Assembly (NCBI RefSeq): GCF_000699445.3 | Contig: NC_067201.1 | Coordinates: forward strand, 13,757,501-13,821,500 | Direction of reading: 5' to 3' | Source: Schistosoma haematobium | Taxonomy: Eukaryota; Platyhelminthes; Trematoda; Strigeidida; Schistosomatidae | Length of the DNA: 64,000 nucleotides | Shown here: piece after piece, positions 1-13,500 of the stretch | Layout: every line of letters begins with the position of its first letter | Numbering within the stretch: the stretch's first letter is position 1 | Notes under the pieces: model-generated | What the model was told of the DNA's origin: nothing | What the model saw: only the letters and a program-made list of their open reading frames with translations | The model's database searches: none | Translations under genes and position numbers: made by a program

Positions 1-62
1 AAACTGCCATTCAGAGCTTCTAGGCTTTCAATGGTGGCCTAGCTAATATGGACTCATGAATT
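1..62 (+). repeat. 3' end of hammerhead repeat, family 2 (cut by window edge)
   Basis: The sequence begins inside the ribozyme core (AAAC) and runs through the family-2 3' consensus: GCTTCTAGGCTTTCAATGG, then TGGCCTAGCTAATATGGACTC and ATGAATTC. The same 3' segment recurs at 2640-2695, 12530-12575, 24775-24805, 26790-26850 and 32350-32402. Confidence 0.6.
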
Positions 63-1452
63 CAACTATAAAAATAATTAATCAGTATGTTGTGGATGAC
101 CTATGTTACGTTTGTCTAGTCCTCATTAATTAATGCTTATTGAATTCTGTCAGTCAAGTTGCAATGTGACCACTAATGCTATCTGAGTCTTAAAATCCAC
201 CAAGATCAAATGAGGTTTAATTACCTCTAAACAGCTGCTCCACAGTATTGATGCGTCTCATTAAATATGTATCCTCTTTATTCTTTTTATATTATTGTTC
301 ATAGCAACTTCCACATTGGACTTTACTACGGTGTTTGAGATCGATTTGTCAAAATATGTGGGAAATTCTATTATGTTATCATCGTACAATTCAATGGCAT
401 AAAAATCGAGCGTCTGGCAAAAGTGTACGTTTTCCCCTACTTATATATAACTTATATATAACAGTTTATTTCATGATTATTTTTCCAATAAATTCAGTAG
501 TATGTCTATGTATTTTTATGCGAATACTTAGTTACTTCTAGTTTTACGGTACAATTTGTTTGTGTCTGTTTTTTAGATATATTTTTGTGGAAAAATTCAT
601 TGTTGTTGTGTACAATTAAAATGGAATTAAAGTACATACGTGAAGGAGATGTTGGTGGCAAGATAATGAGTTAATTTATGAAGAAATCAAACCTACTTTA
701 ACTAAAAATGCTCATTATTTCAATTCCGTTTAGTTTTTCAATTAATAAGCTACAAGTTAACACTATGTTTTATGTCCTCACAGTTTACTAAATCAACGTG
801 TGTCATCATTGTTTAGTAAAAAATCCCTAGTAGCGTAGTTTAACCATATCAAAAGTGAGGTAATTGCTCATCATTGACATTGAATAATCGTCAGATTATC
901 TGTTTTAACTGAAGTTGAAAATATAGACCTCATTGTATTTTAGTCTAGCAGTTGCCACGAGATTTGAAAATTTTGAGTTCAGTCTAATATTTTGATCGAG
1001 TATAGATATATCATATACTTGTACCCATAAATCATTTCCACGTTAAATCGTAAGTGAAAAATTGTAAACGAGACATACTACTAAAGAGATTCGATTATGT
1101 ACTCAATCAAAATCTAAGTCCACATATCCTTGTTTAGGTCGAAAAGGTAATCATTTGTACACATGATTAATGGACGTTATAATTCGGTTTAATATTTATG
1201 CCTTCTTATATCATAGGAAGTGTATGAAGTAACCGTAGAGAAATAACATACTCCCATATTGGTTCGTATATGCATAATGCTGAGGTCGAGTCTGAATTGT
1301 TTGAGATGAAACACCTGTGTTCAGTGCTTCCATGTTTTGATATTGTGTTTTTCTGAAATCAGTCACTCTAGAAAGCAAAACCAATACATACCTTCATCAC
1401 TATTTACTAATTCTTTTCTAATTTTATTCTCACTCCTTTTTCCTTTTTTTAG
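63..1452 (+). other. VPS50 intron (5' part outside window)
   Basis: AT-rich, with stop codons throughout in all frames. I see no exon with family similarity before 1453. Only short chance frames are present. Confidence 0.5.
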
Positions 1453-1835
1453 TCATCTGAAACATATCCGTCTGCATCTAGTCACACCAAACATAAATCA
1501 TTTACTTCAAATTCTCTACTTAATAATTCCAAATATCATAAACCGAAATTAAAAGTTGACAATATCAATCATGATGATATTGTTGTCACTACTGAAATTG
1601 ATCATGACAATAATACAGTGACAAAATCATCCGTTATCATAAATAATGATCATGGTTGTGATCCACAATTGGCCAGACAGTGGCATGATTATGTTACGTG
1701 TAAATTAGATTCTGGTCGGTCACGTATATGGTCAGAAATCATTTCACGTATTGAACCAATTTTAAATGTTATTAGTCAACTTGCCAGAGATATGACATTT
1801 GATCAGATTGCTTCATTATTATCTACTATTAATCA
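1453..1835 (+). CDS. VPS50: VPS50 visible exon 1
   Basis: A pyrimidine tract and AG at 1451-1452 precede an open frame starting SSETYPSAS; the donor GTAAGT is at 1836. The first 65 or so residues are polar, His/Asn/Asp-rich and probably disordered. The end (SRIWSEIISRIEPILNVISQLA...LLSTIN) aligns with the helical stretch that precedes GEEFC in syndetin. The exon ends in phase 2. An upstream AG could give a different 5' border. Confidence 0.82.
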
Positions 1836-4483
1836 GTAAGTTTTGATTGAGTAACATCTTCTTCGCTGTCTTTTTTTGTTAGTGTTCATGTTAGAAAATT
1901 GTATGTTTGTTAGCAAACAATATTGTCTACATTTTGTAGATTTTATTCGTCATAGATTAATCTCAACTGATGGAGTACCGTTGAAAATCAAGAGCGTTGA
2001 CCAGTAGATTTATTCTAGTATAACAGTCCCCAACAGTGCATATTCGTTCATGATCTCACCAGAAACTTATTTTAGGATGTTCCTAAAGTTTTAATAAGTT
2101 TTGACCTGTGATGCTCAAGCATTTCTGAAGTGAAACACTTGTCACTAACGGCGTTAAATGGCCGTCATCCAATATGGCAAATTGGTTGAAGTTGAAATTA
2201 TTTAGTTTGACGCCGACCCGACGTTTTTAAGAATTAAGCGTTCGTACTTGGTGAAGTTCTGAGTATGGGCTTTAAAGGAGACGCATATTAGGCTGAAATA
2301 GCTGTCCAATCCGTCATTCTCAAAGATTCAACAACTATCACCAATTTGTACTGAATACAATCTACAAATCAAATCAATCTCTGCTAAACTCTTCCAACGA
2401 AACCATTGTCTTTAGTCTTATCAACTAATAATTAGAAAAAGCACTTATGTAAGCTAACAGTATTGTTTTCAATTAGCTGTTTATAGGGCTTTACTTTAAT
2501 CCACAGTAACATTTTGTATAGATACATAATAATTGGTAAACCGGTCAAAACAACTTATGAATCAATGATAGTGAAGTAGGTTGCACAATTAAATACCGTG
2601 TGTGGGGTTGCGGATGCAGACTTTTGAAGAGGTCCACACCAGGACAGTGCTCTCAGGTTTTCAGTGGTGGTCTAATATTGATCGGTTCATGATTTCAATG
2701 AAAAAGTACAAATTGTTAGTAAGATGACTAATGTGTAGTGGTTATAAGATCAATAAATATCTTGAAAATAGGGGTAAATATTTTAGCATAAAAAGCTGGT
2801 CAACACTTGAGAAAATAAAGTTCATCAGATAATCATTAAAAATACTTGATAAGAAACAGTTGTGAATAATCAATTTAAGTATGCTATGGTAAATAGGTTA
2901 TTTAAAAGAAGTGAAGAAAGACAAGAGGATGATCATGATCGAGATATTACAAATTTATTTTAAACACAACTAGGATTGCTGACTCGAATCTTTATGGCTT
3001 TCCGTATATATAAGAGATGTGACTTTATCCGACTGGTTGAGTGTGAGAGTTTGCAGAAAATCACTTTGAACACCTTAGTTTGATCTACTACATATGACCA
3101 CTGTCGATCGAGTGAGATGAAGCGGAACGAAATATTGACTTTGTTTGATCCCTTTCATACAGCTCAGTGAGTGTTCACTGATTGTGCTAGTAAGTTCGAT
3201 ATAGCTGTCTTTACAGGAATAACCTAATCGATGAGTACAGGTATAAGTGATAAATCTAGTTAACATCTCCTTAAATTAGGTAACCATCATTGACAAACTA
3301 AAAAGTAACATTGATTAATTTGATTTTCGATAATACTTTTATCAATTCCAAATGGTAGGTCTTTTCACCTAATGTACATGATTCATTGTTTTATACATTA
3401 GTGTGTAATTACTTACCGAGGAGTTCAATTGATTCCCCTTTGATAACAAGGATGTGGATTACACAATTTATACTAATTTACCTTATTATTTTAGATAAGT
3501 GTTTCATGGAGATTTGTTCAGTTTTAAGACAGATTTCATCCTAAACTTAGAAATCAATATAACAAATTAATGAAAACGAGTAATAATTACACACAATTGT
3601 TTTACCTTCATTGAAGACTAATTCTAATTACTGAAATATTCACGATTTCATACAAGGTATCGACCTGAAATCTCACTTACTAAAATACCTTTTGATTATT
3701 CTTTCAGAATTTTCAGTTATTCAGTCAACACCAATCACTAAGTATCTTTAAATTAAGTTATGCCTATTGAATTAATAATGAAAAGGTGAATATCTACGTA
3801 AAATACGAGACTTTAATTTGTTATATATTGCTCACGAAATTATCAAGACAAATATTAAAATCGTCGAAGTGGCAAAAGTTTTGGTAGTAGTAAGAAATTT
3901 TATGAGTAGGAAACATGATTCAAGAAGACAATATGAATTCATAGATTGAAAAGTATGAAATTATTCCCAAACTTATGTTTTGAACGATGACAAACAATGA
4001 ATGTGTCTACATTGTAGAAACTGAATTTTGAGTCATGTCACTCAACGTTCCCGATTTTTGTTTACGATAATCGCACTTTAAGCTATATGAAAGATTAATT
4101 TCGATGAAATATTAATGGATAAATAGTTGTATTCTTGTGCCTATGAATGCATACATATATTTGTGTACCGTCAATCTAAACAGTGACAATTACAATGCGT
4201 ATATGTATATATATTTACTAAAAACGATCAGTAAACAAAAACACTAATTTATTGGATAAAGAAAATGAAGGTTTAAAATTCACTAATTTCTGTTGAAATC
4301 TCTTCTAAGACGAGAAAAATCGATTCACTTTACTTTCCACCTTTATTTACATGACTCTACTAATGAATATTGTTCAATCTATGGTAATATGTGGTCAATA
4401 ACTAGTTTACATCGATAAAATTCGTGATTTCCAATATACTATTCTTATTTGTAAATGAAAGGCGTCACTATTCATGTTTTGAA

Positions 4484-4554
<71 letters not shown>

Positions 4555-7500
4555 TGTATATGATCGTGAAGAGCCTCCATATGATCAGTCATTACCCCAG
4601 GATGTCATACATTGTTATTATGTCGAGGTAGAGTCAACAAGTTGAATAGTAATAAAGTCAAAGTAATCCTACTACCAATCGTAATACGAAAGACCGAATA
4701 AACATTTGGAATATGGTTTATGACGAAGAAGTCGATCGATATTTATTTATGAATACTAGGGATAAAAATGTAGTGTAAGATAATGAGTGGATCTATCTAG
4801 TCTACTGTTTATGATGCTGAGCCATGTTCTTATTGGTCTGTTATTCTCAAGCTCCTTTCTATGCCCTTCCATTCAGTCCAGAAATCAGCAGCCGTCCTCT
4901 ACTTTATTTTTATTTCAAAACAAACGTGGTTTATTTACAGAAATCCTGGACCGCATTACACCATAAAATGCAAAATGCCAATCATAAATAAACGAGATAG
5001 AAGTGTCTGTATATAGAGAAAGCTGTAATTAATTGACTGGTAACGAATTTGGAATATTTAGTCGTATATGAGTAGATACTGGGTTAAACGGAAGCTTATT
5101 AGTAAAACAGAACTGTAAAATTAAATAATTATGTTCACTAATCATTGGTATACTTACATTTGTCCTTCTGTAGTATAGAATCAAATTTGATTCCCTTTGG
5201 TAGCGTATCTTACCTGTAATGTCTCACCTACTGTACTGTCTGACCTTGATATAAACGCAAGAACGGGTGTATAACTTGCCTAGACTCTCTCAGTTTATCA
5301 GGTTTTTGCTAGGACTATATATCCTGTTTGGTATTTAGAATCACCTTTTTGTGTTTAGGGACGCTAATAGATATCACGCGTTCATGTCATCAATTAGAAT
5401 TCAAAATTTTCTCTATCCCACATTTACTATTTATTCTATAGCCTAATGTCGCAGACGTGGCCAATTACACGTCTAACCTTCAGTTAATCTTGAGCTGACG
5501 CAATCTAAGCTCCTATCGCTCCACTATACTCAAACCTTTACACCAACTCTTGAGTCTAGAGGAAAGTCAGCAACCAATTTTCATTACACTCATTTCAAAC
5601 ATGACTCAAAATTCACACAATAATACAGAGTAAATTATTAACTATACGCCAACGTAGATGAGTGTAGATTGGTTTACTTGACTTCAAGTCATACATTAAG
5701 TTTGAAGTCTCGTAATACTATCCGATTGCCTAAACTGCAATAGATGGGTCAGGGTTCAGACCCGTGACATAGTAATCGAAAGTTTAATGTCCTAACTACT
5801 GAGTCACCGCTCTAGTGGACGAATAATTCCATCATCTACCCTATTTAATAACTTATTATAGTGTTTGCAATATCAATTCAATGATTTTTATTGGTTGAGT
5901 TTCGTTCTTTAGTCTGGATGTTTTAATTATGAAGTTTTTATTGTTCTTTTAAAAAAATAAAATCAGGACAAACTTTAGGTGAAGGTAAGCTATTCCTCTA
6001 TGAATATATGATTGACAGCTTGTCCTATCCATTTAGTCCAGAGAATGAAACGTTACCAAAATTATCCATCAGAGCTTCAAATTCTCATCATTATCTCATT
6101 ACCCATAAGTTTCATCATATTTCTTTGTTTTTTATTTATCAGTAAAAAAAAACCTTTCTTCATTATCTTTTTCTTTAGTTTTGTACATATAGGTGAAGAA
6201 TTTTGTGAATGTTCACCGAATGAACTACTGGAAGCTTTACGAATTTCAATTCAAAAATATTTTAAAGACTTCCATCGGTAAATAAATGTTCATTTTTGTT
6301 TTCTTTTAAAAAACTGTTTATTATTAACTATCCATTTCTAGAATAGTGGCTTTTGGATTTTGTTAAATGTGTACAGATTACAACACAAGTATTGAAAATC
6401 GCAAACAATCGGAGATGGCCGCACAATGTTGTGAACTAACTGGAGTTAGATGTATATACCATTAGATCCATATTTCAGTGGTCTCGAGGTTATGCGTTTG
6501 CTTTTTAAACCAACACTTCGAAAAATATAGAGATAATTTAATGGAAGGGTTATCAATAATATTTTCAATGTTCCAAATGCGTGATATATCAAAGATCTTC
6601 GGGTATTTTTTCCTTAATTTGTGACAGAATACTTCAAATTAGAGTTTAGTTTCCATTGAAGATTTCACTTTAAAACTCTGGAATTGACCGTAACTGTTTC
6701 GTATTGACATAGTAGTATAGCACAGCATCAGGTATCAAATAATCACAAATGTAGTGTAATTAAAGACTTAAAATAAAATTTCCGGTAAAAAATTACACTA
6801 ATATGTAACACTCATTCACCGAATGATTTTAAAAATGGTCCAAAGTTTTGAACTTAACATACCTATTAAATATAGAAAATGTTGCGGACAACCTCAGGCT
6901 GACAAGTTATTATTTCGAAAGAAATATTAAGATTATCTACTCAAAGTTTTCACCCTTGTAAATAAACAAAATGCGTTGAATTTATTTCAAAGTCATAGCC
7001 AAATAACCTCAGTGGATTTTACGCTATAAAATCAATCCTTATTATAATAATACACACCAATTGGTTAAATGATCAATGAAAATAATCTGCCAATATTCTG
7101 TTAGTTAATTGGTAAGGCTTGGAGCATTTGAATGTTACTGTACTCTTCATTTTGTCTATATTCTTGTCTGATCAGTTTATTCATGTTTTGACCTGTTCAA
7201 TGAATCAATATACATGTATATAACATTCGCATTTTAGTATAAAATACAGTAAATATATATATATAGAATTAATTAAAAAGAATAGTTTAGATTCATTTCA
7301 TTGGTTTATTACATACATGTAAATATCTTTCGCTTTCAGTGTAATTCTGTCGTACAGAAATGTTTATTAATTACTAGTCTGTTAAACATTTTTCTATATC
7401 CGTTTACTTCTCATTTAGTCTTTTGTGTTTTCTTTTCTCGTTCTGGTTTCGCTTTTCGTGTATCTGCTCTCACATGTTCAAGAACAATGGTTAAGTTTAT

Positions 7501-10500
7501 TCGCATGCCACCTCTCCTATTATTCAAGATTTTGTGTGTGTGAGGGAGAGAAAAAGGGAATGTATATGTTGATTAATTTGTTTGCATGTGCTCGCTGTTT
7601 ATCACCATATCAACGATTATCAATATGTATTATTATATTTAAAACAATGGAAATTTATAGTGTGCTTTGCTTTTTTAATTAATCTCTAAATTGACGAGAT
7701 ATCATGTTATCTGCATTGTTTTTGTGTAGTTACCCAATATAGTAAAACGATAGGGATCTAAATACATGACTTGTATTGATAAATTTTTAGAGGATAATTG
7801 ATTTCTCAACTTACCTTCCTTTACTGAATATGATTTCCTTTTATCCGTGGTACTGTTTGACAACTGCTTCCATATAAAAACTTTACGTATGATTTTTAAT
7901 TCCTACGGAAATGTAGATTACAAGCAAAGAAATGACAATAGATTGCTGTTTTGAATTCTCTGAATGCTGTTCCAGCTTCTGGAATGCTACAGCAAACAGC
8001 ATAGTCAGGAACAAATTGTCCATGGTTGTGATCAGATTTTTAAATTGAATCTGAGCTCGTATTAGCTCAATTATTCTAATTTATTGTGACGAATGTAGGT
8101 AATTATCTCTCAAACGACTGACGTTAAAATAATCATGGTTTTCTTTACTTTAGCTTTAAAGGTAAATTTTGAGGGCATGACTATAAACATTGGAAAAAAT
8201 AGAGATTGGTTTAAATGTTTTTGAAATATGTGATCAATTCGTCTTGGTTTGCACCCTTTATTCACCCAAATACACAAAGAAATAGTATGCGGGTGTGAAT
8301 AGTGGATTTAAAATATGGTTGTTTTTGTTTTACTCAGCCATTTATCAAAAAATTAGAACAAATATTCGTTAACCACATAACTACATAATAGAAACTAGAC
8401 AATATCATATATCTTTTTGTAGTATCTGTTAATCGACATCATTAACACAAACCAAATACATCCCTGACGTTTTTTCGATTTTTTTCTATTCAAAATCTAC
8501 AGAAAATGCTCAATTTTATCACTCCTTTTATCTAATGATCAAGTGAATAATTTCGAGGTTTGACCATGAAGCATGACATGAGATCAGTCCATTATGATGT
8601 TACTGACTGTCAAAGTGACCTGTATTGTAAGGTTACAGACTTTTGGGTTGTTGTAATCCACAGGATAATGGTGGTAGCTAAGAGATTACTTTCGAAAAAT
8701 TTCTGTCATATTGTATCAGTAATAGACTACAATTTCGCCTATAAAATAGGAAAATGAGTTAATTAAAGGAATAAAAAATACACTCTTATATACCAGCTTA
8801 TAAGTTGATAACCTCTTGCTCTAGTTAAACCGAATCGAACTTTGTAACTTAAAATATTTGACCATATGTTTTTCTTAACTACTTTTAGATATTACAAAAT
8901 TGTATGCGAACTTTCTTGATCCTTTTTATTTATTATTGCACCGTAAAATGTGAACTTTTCATACTAAAACAGTGTATAATTTCATGTTCTTAAATATGGA
9001 AATATACTATAATTTTGTATACAGACTTTTAGATTTGAACTCAGGGTGGTTGAATGGTAACGCCCTGAATACTAGGCCTATAAATCTGATTTTCCACCAC
9101 TATTCATGTTGTGGTTCTTTGTGGTATGGCAACTGTAACTGATGTACGTACGTACGAAGTCCTACGTTGTTACTGACTGACTGCGGTTCTCTGTACACCG
9201 CTGTTTAAACAGTTTTAAACATTAATAAATCAGCTTTACAGTACTCTTTGTTTTCCAGTGGTTTTCCTCTTCACATTAGTCCATTAAGGAAATCATTTTC
9301 AAATAATCCTATTCTCTACAATCTACACAAAGATTATCATTTATTAGCTACTTGTTTTAAATGAGTAAACGTTAGTGTTTCACGTGCATTTTCCTTGATC
9401 AAAACACCTACATTTGTACATTCATTTACATGGAAATTAATTAGAATAAACTTTGTGAGTAATATATGTTTGATTGTTTCCTTTTTCCCAAATTTATTCT
9501 GCTACTCCTTTTTAGAAAGCATATGGACCGACTTAAAATGTTTTTAGAAAACGAAACGTGGAAAATATGTCCTGTCAAGCATTCATTCACTGTAATGGAT
9601 CTTCAGGTAATAAGATGTCTTTTTGTTCAGTCTATTTTATTTTTTCACCTCATTGTCAATATATGTACGTAATACGTGACCCAAGCATATCAATCGATGA
9701 AGATTCACAACTTCATCAACTGATTTACCGTCATCCCCTAATACACTGCGTTTAAACTCACTATTACTTATCCGATGATCCCAGCAGACGCGAGCAATAT
9801 TTCTAAGACATCTGTGATCAAATACTAGTAGCTTACGAGTATCTTCTACCCTTAATGTTCACGTTTCGCAGCCGTAAATTAGAACCGAACGAACTGCCTT
9901 TCACGGTATATAAGTTACCAGGCACTTAAATATATAGATCTGTTACTTAACTGTGTACCGAAAATTTCTTAGTTATGTGATTATTTCAATTTATTATTTA
10001 CGGTGCACCTTACCATTGTATCTTACCCATATAATCACCAGAGTTAAGTGTCTAAACAGTAAGACTACCTGTTAGCAATCATATGACTTTCTGTTGTTCC
10101 GATTGGAGAAAGTTTGAGAACGTGGGAATTCTCATGGCCTATCGATCATGATGAGTACTTTATCGGATATTATAATTTTACTGTTAGTGGAATATAGAAA
10201 GAACACAGCAATTTTTACAATAGGCATTTCGAATAAATAGTATCTCTAGAAGAATGATACATTTGCCAACTGTATGAACAAGATTTAGTTTGGTTGCCAT
10301 AAACTAAACTAACTTGTAACAAGCCAAGATAATTTTATCAACCATATAACGTTTTCTAATAATGTATAATTTTTCATTCATTTGTTAAAAAACGGCTATA
10401 AACATGAATGTAAATTTCTTTATTTCAATTGACTGTTTGTAACCGAAAAGGTCTACATAAACTTTTTTAAATCTTACGAATAGTGATCCGTCTGTACATC

Positions 10501-13500
10501 ATGAATCCTGATTTATGAAATAAAACTGTTTTTTATTAATCTTTTTAGAAGATTGATTCTGGTTAATTTGAAAAAAAAAGGTTTTCACGAAGGGTCCTAC
10601 AAAACTGACAAATCATCACAAGAATATAAGAAAATTTCACTTGTCAAGACGTCGTTTAGACTGGGCTACTCCTTTAGATTAATATACATTGTTACATTTC
10701 CATTTCCTATCTAGTAATACATATTTATCAATCTGTCTATCCATCCTACTATTTACTGAGATTGTATTTCCTTTTCTTTTATTATAGGAATTCAGAGCAG
10801 TAAAAGATTTATTTGAAAGTAATACAGCTAACAACAATATTACTAATAATAGCAACGGTACTAATGTTAATAAAAGCATTACGGTTAATGGGTTGAGCAA
10901 AGTCTCAGATAACAATAATAATAATAATTCAACGATAACGTAAGTATTTTTAGTCTATCCATTGCTTTTTCCCTTTCTCCTTATTTTATTATTATAATTA
11001 TTCTGCTTGGAAATAAAAGTGATCATGACATTCACTGGTAGGTTAGGTAATGATGCTCAAGTGGGAAATAACTGAACAAGTGATTTTTGTGTGTGTACAT
11101 AAACCTTTTTTGAAAAAATTCTGTTGTCATTGTAATTATAGTTTGTATTTACCACAAATTGATGTCAGTTGAGATGCCATTGAAGAGCATGAAGAGTGGC
11201 GCTGAACAGCTTTTTCATCCCTGTATAAAGGACATCAAAAAACCATGATTTCATGACCCCATCAGAGATTGAGTCCAAGAACATCAGATCTAACAGAAAA
11301 CGCTTAGCCATTAGAAAACGGTAGCCATTTTCTAATGGTACGATTTGAACTTCAATCAACTTGCAATAGAACGTGAAGATCGTCTAATACAACTGGGACA
11401 TCTGTCTCAATTTCGATATATCTGAACTTCACCAGTAAACCTATCACCCCGGTTTTCATTGATACCTTAATTATTATCAAACTTTGACGAATACAACTCA
11501 TAAACTAAATCAGTCTTTACTAAAGCTTTTAAACTGAAATTTTGTTGTCTTAAGTGTGTTAATTATTCAAATGCTCATATGTGCAAATGCATATTTGTAC
11601 AGTGTAAGTATGCAGTGTATAGCGAGAACATAATTAACAATCCAATCATTTTCTTTTAGAACTTCGTTCAACACATCCAAATCGGAAAACAGTTAGATTT
11701 ATTAAAGGTTTACTATAATCTCATTTCAGGTAACGAACAATACAACATTCACGATCATTTACTGGGGTTCCAGTCTATGGCTTTCATGGTGTACATTTCT
11801 ACGTTTTCTTAGTTGAACCGAAAAAAAATAGCAATCGAAGTGTTCCAGTTGTGTTTTGTTGTATTCATTGCCTTAATTGGGTTCTATGTGACATTCATGC
11901 ACTGACAAATAACTGTTTATTTGTATAGGAAATTTGTGGAGATTGTAGTATTTGCACACCTGAAATCACGAACTGATCAAAGTTAGACCACCAATGAAAA
12001 CCTGGAAGCACTGAATGGCATTTTCGCCCTAGTATGGGACTTCTCAGCAATGCACATCCATGAACCTACCCGCCAGAATAAAACCTTGGACTTTTGATCC
12101 CGTACCCAAACGTTTAACCTCTAAACCAATTGGCTATCATCCAGTAGTGATCTTGTTATGATCAGAAGGTGATTTCAACTTTAAAAGACTACAACCTCCA
12201 ATAATAATAATAATAATAATAACAGTTGTGTCCTTACCTGTGACTAGCTTCAAGATGTGATATCAAGAGTTTTAGTGAGAAGTCGTGACCAACGGAGTTC
12301 AATCCGTGTCAGTGTGGGACAGTTATCCACCTCAGACAATGGGTGAAGGGTTTCGCAGGATAATGGATTGAATAAAGTTAGAATAGACATCTTTGGATGT
12401 CAAATCCAATGGTCTAGATATTAAACATCTTAAGCGAAACCGAAAGTCCTTGCCCGATTCTTATGGACGAGTTTGTGAACGCAATTTGCTTGATGAAACT
12501 AATAATAGAATTGACACACTTATCTAGCGCTTCCAGGCTTTCAACTGCGATCTAGCCAAAATCAGGTCCTGATTTCTACTACTTATTACTTAAAATTACT
12601 ATGCATAGGTTTCACAATATGGTAGATAAATCGTATGATAATTGAATTAGTGATCTTATTTAAAAATCTCATATTAATTATCACCTTTATTGCGAGTTTA
12701 CAATTAAGTCTCTTTCGGAACAAAAGAGTTTAATTAAGTGCAACCAATATATTACATAATAGACGGTTGATATTTAATTATTTAAGTAGTATATACTGGA
12801 ATTTTACATTTTTAATTTTCAGATTATAACTTACTCTTTTAATTAAATCAAAATTTATCACATTAATATTGCACAGAAAAGTACTTTCTAGTTTCTCAGT
12901 CGAAATTGTTGAGATTCAATGTTAATTTGCAAATAGATCAATATGTATTAGGTATACATAATTTAGTCCGGCTTCAATTTTAATAACCAGCAGGTTGACC
13001 TTGTGGTGGGGAAGCGACTCGTACAATGAAGTCTATCTGAGTGCGAGATTGCCAACACTAAATTACCAGTCTTTGACTGACGTTATCAGCCGGGTCCTCG
13101 GGCTTAGGCTGAATTTTTGATGTCCCTCTAAGAAGGGATAAATGTGGTAACAAAGTTATTGGCGTGTTTGTATCTTGTCAGCATTGATGTGATATTCGTC
13201 CAGTTAATTAGTTTTAGTGGGAATTGAGAGATTCAGAGTATGCTAGCAGCCTATCATGTTTTGAATGACATTCAAGGTTATAAAATCCATACACCTAACC
13301 AAAAGCCGGCTCCAGGTATCGATTACAAAATACAGATCTACTTCCTAAGTAGCAATGAAGTACATATAATGTAGAATCGAAGTCATGATTTAACACTAAA
13401 CCAGTTATTAATTATGCAAAGACATTGAGTATCACTTTTCTGTCTGCCCGTCGTAACAAATGACTTATCATGTTTTATAGTTTACGTCACATACTGACTT

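Noticed and set aside
335..541. 68-codon plus frame
   Set aside because: No splice-bounded similarity to VPS50 and typical AT-rich composition; a chance frame.
4407..4645. Tyr-Ile repeat open frames on both strands
   Set aside because: They are produced by the TA microsatellite and have no splice or family support.
6012..6178. Upstream part of the 6012-6281 open frame as coding
   Set aside because: Only 6179-6277 matches VPS50 and joins in phase; the rest is intron including the pyrimidine tract.
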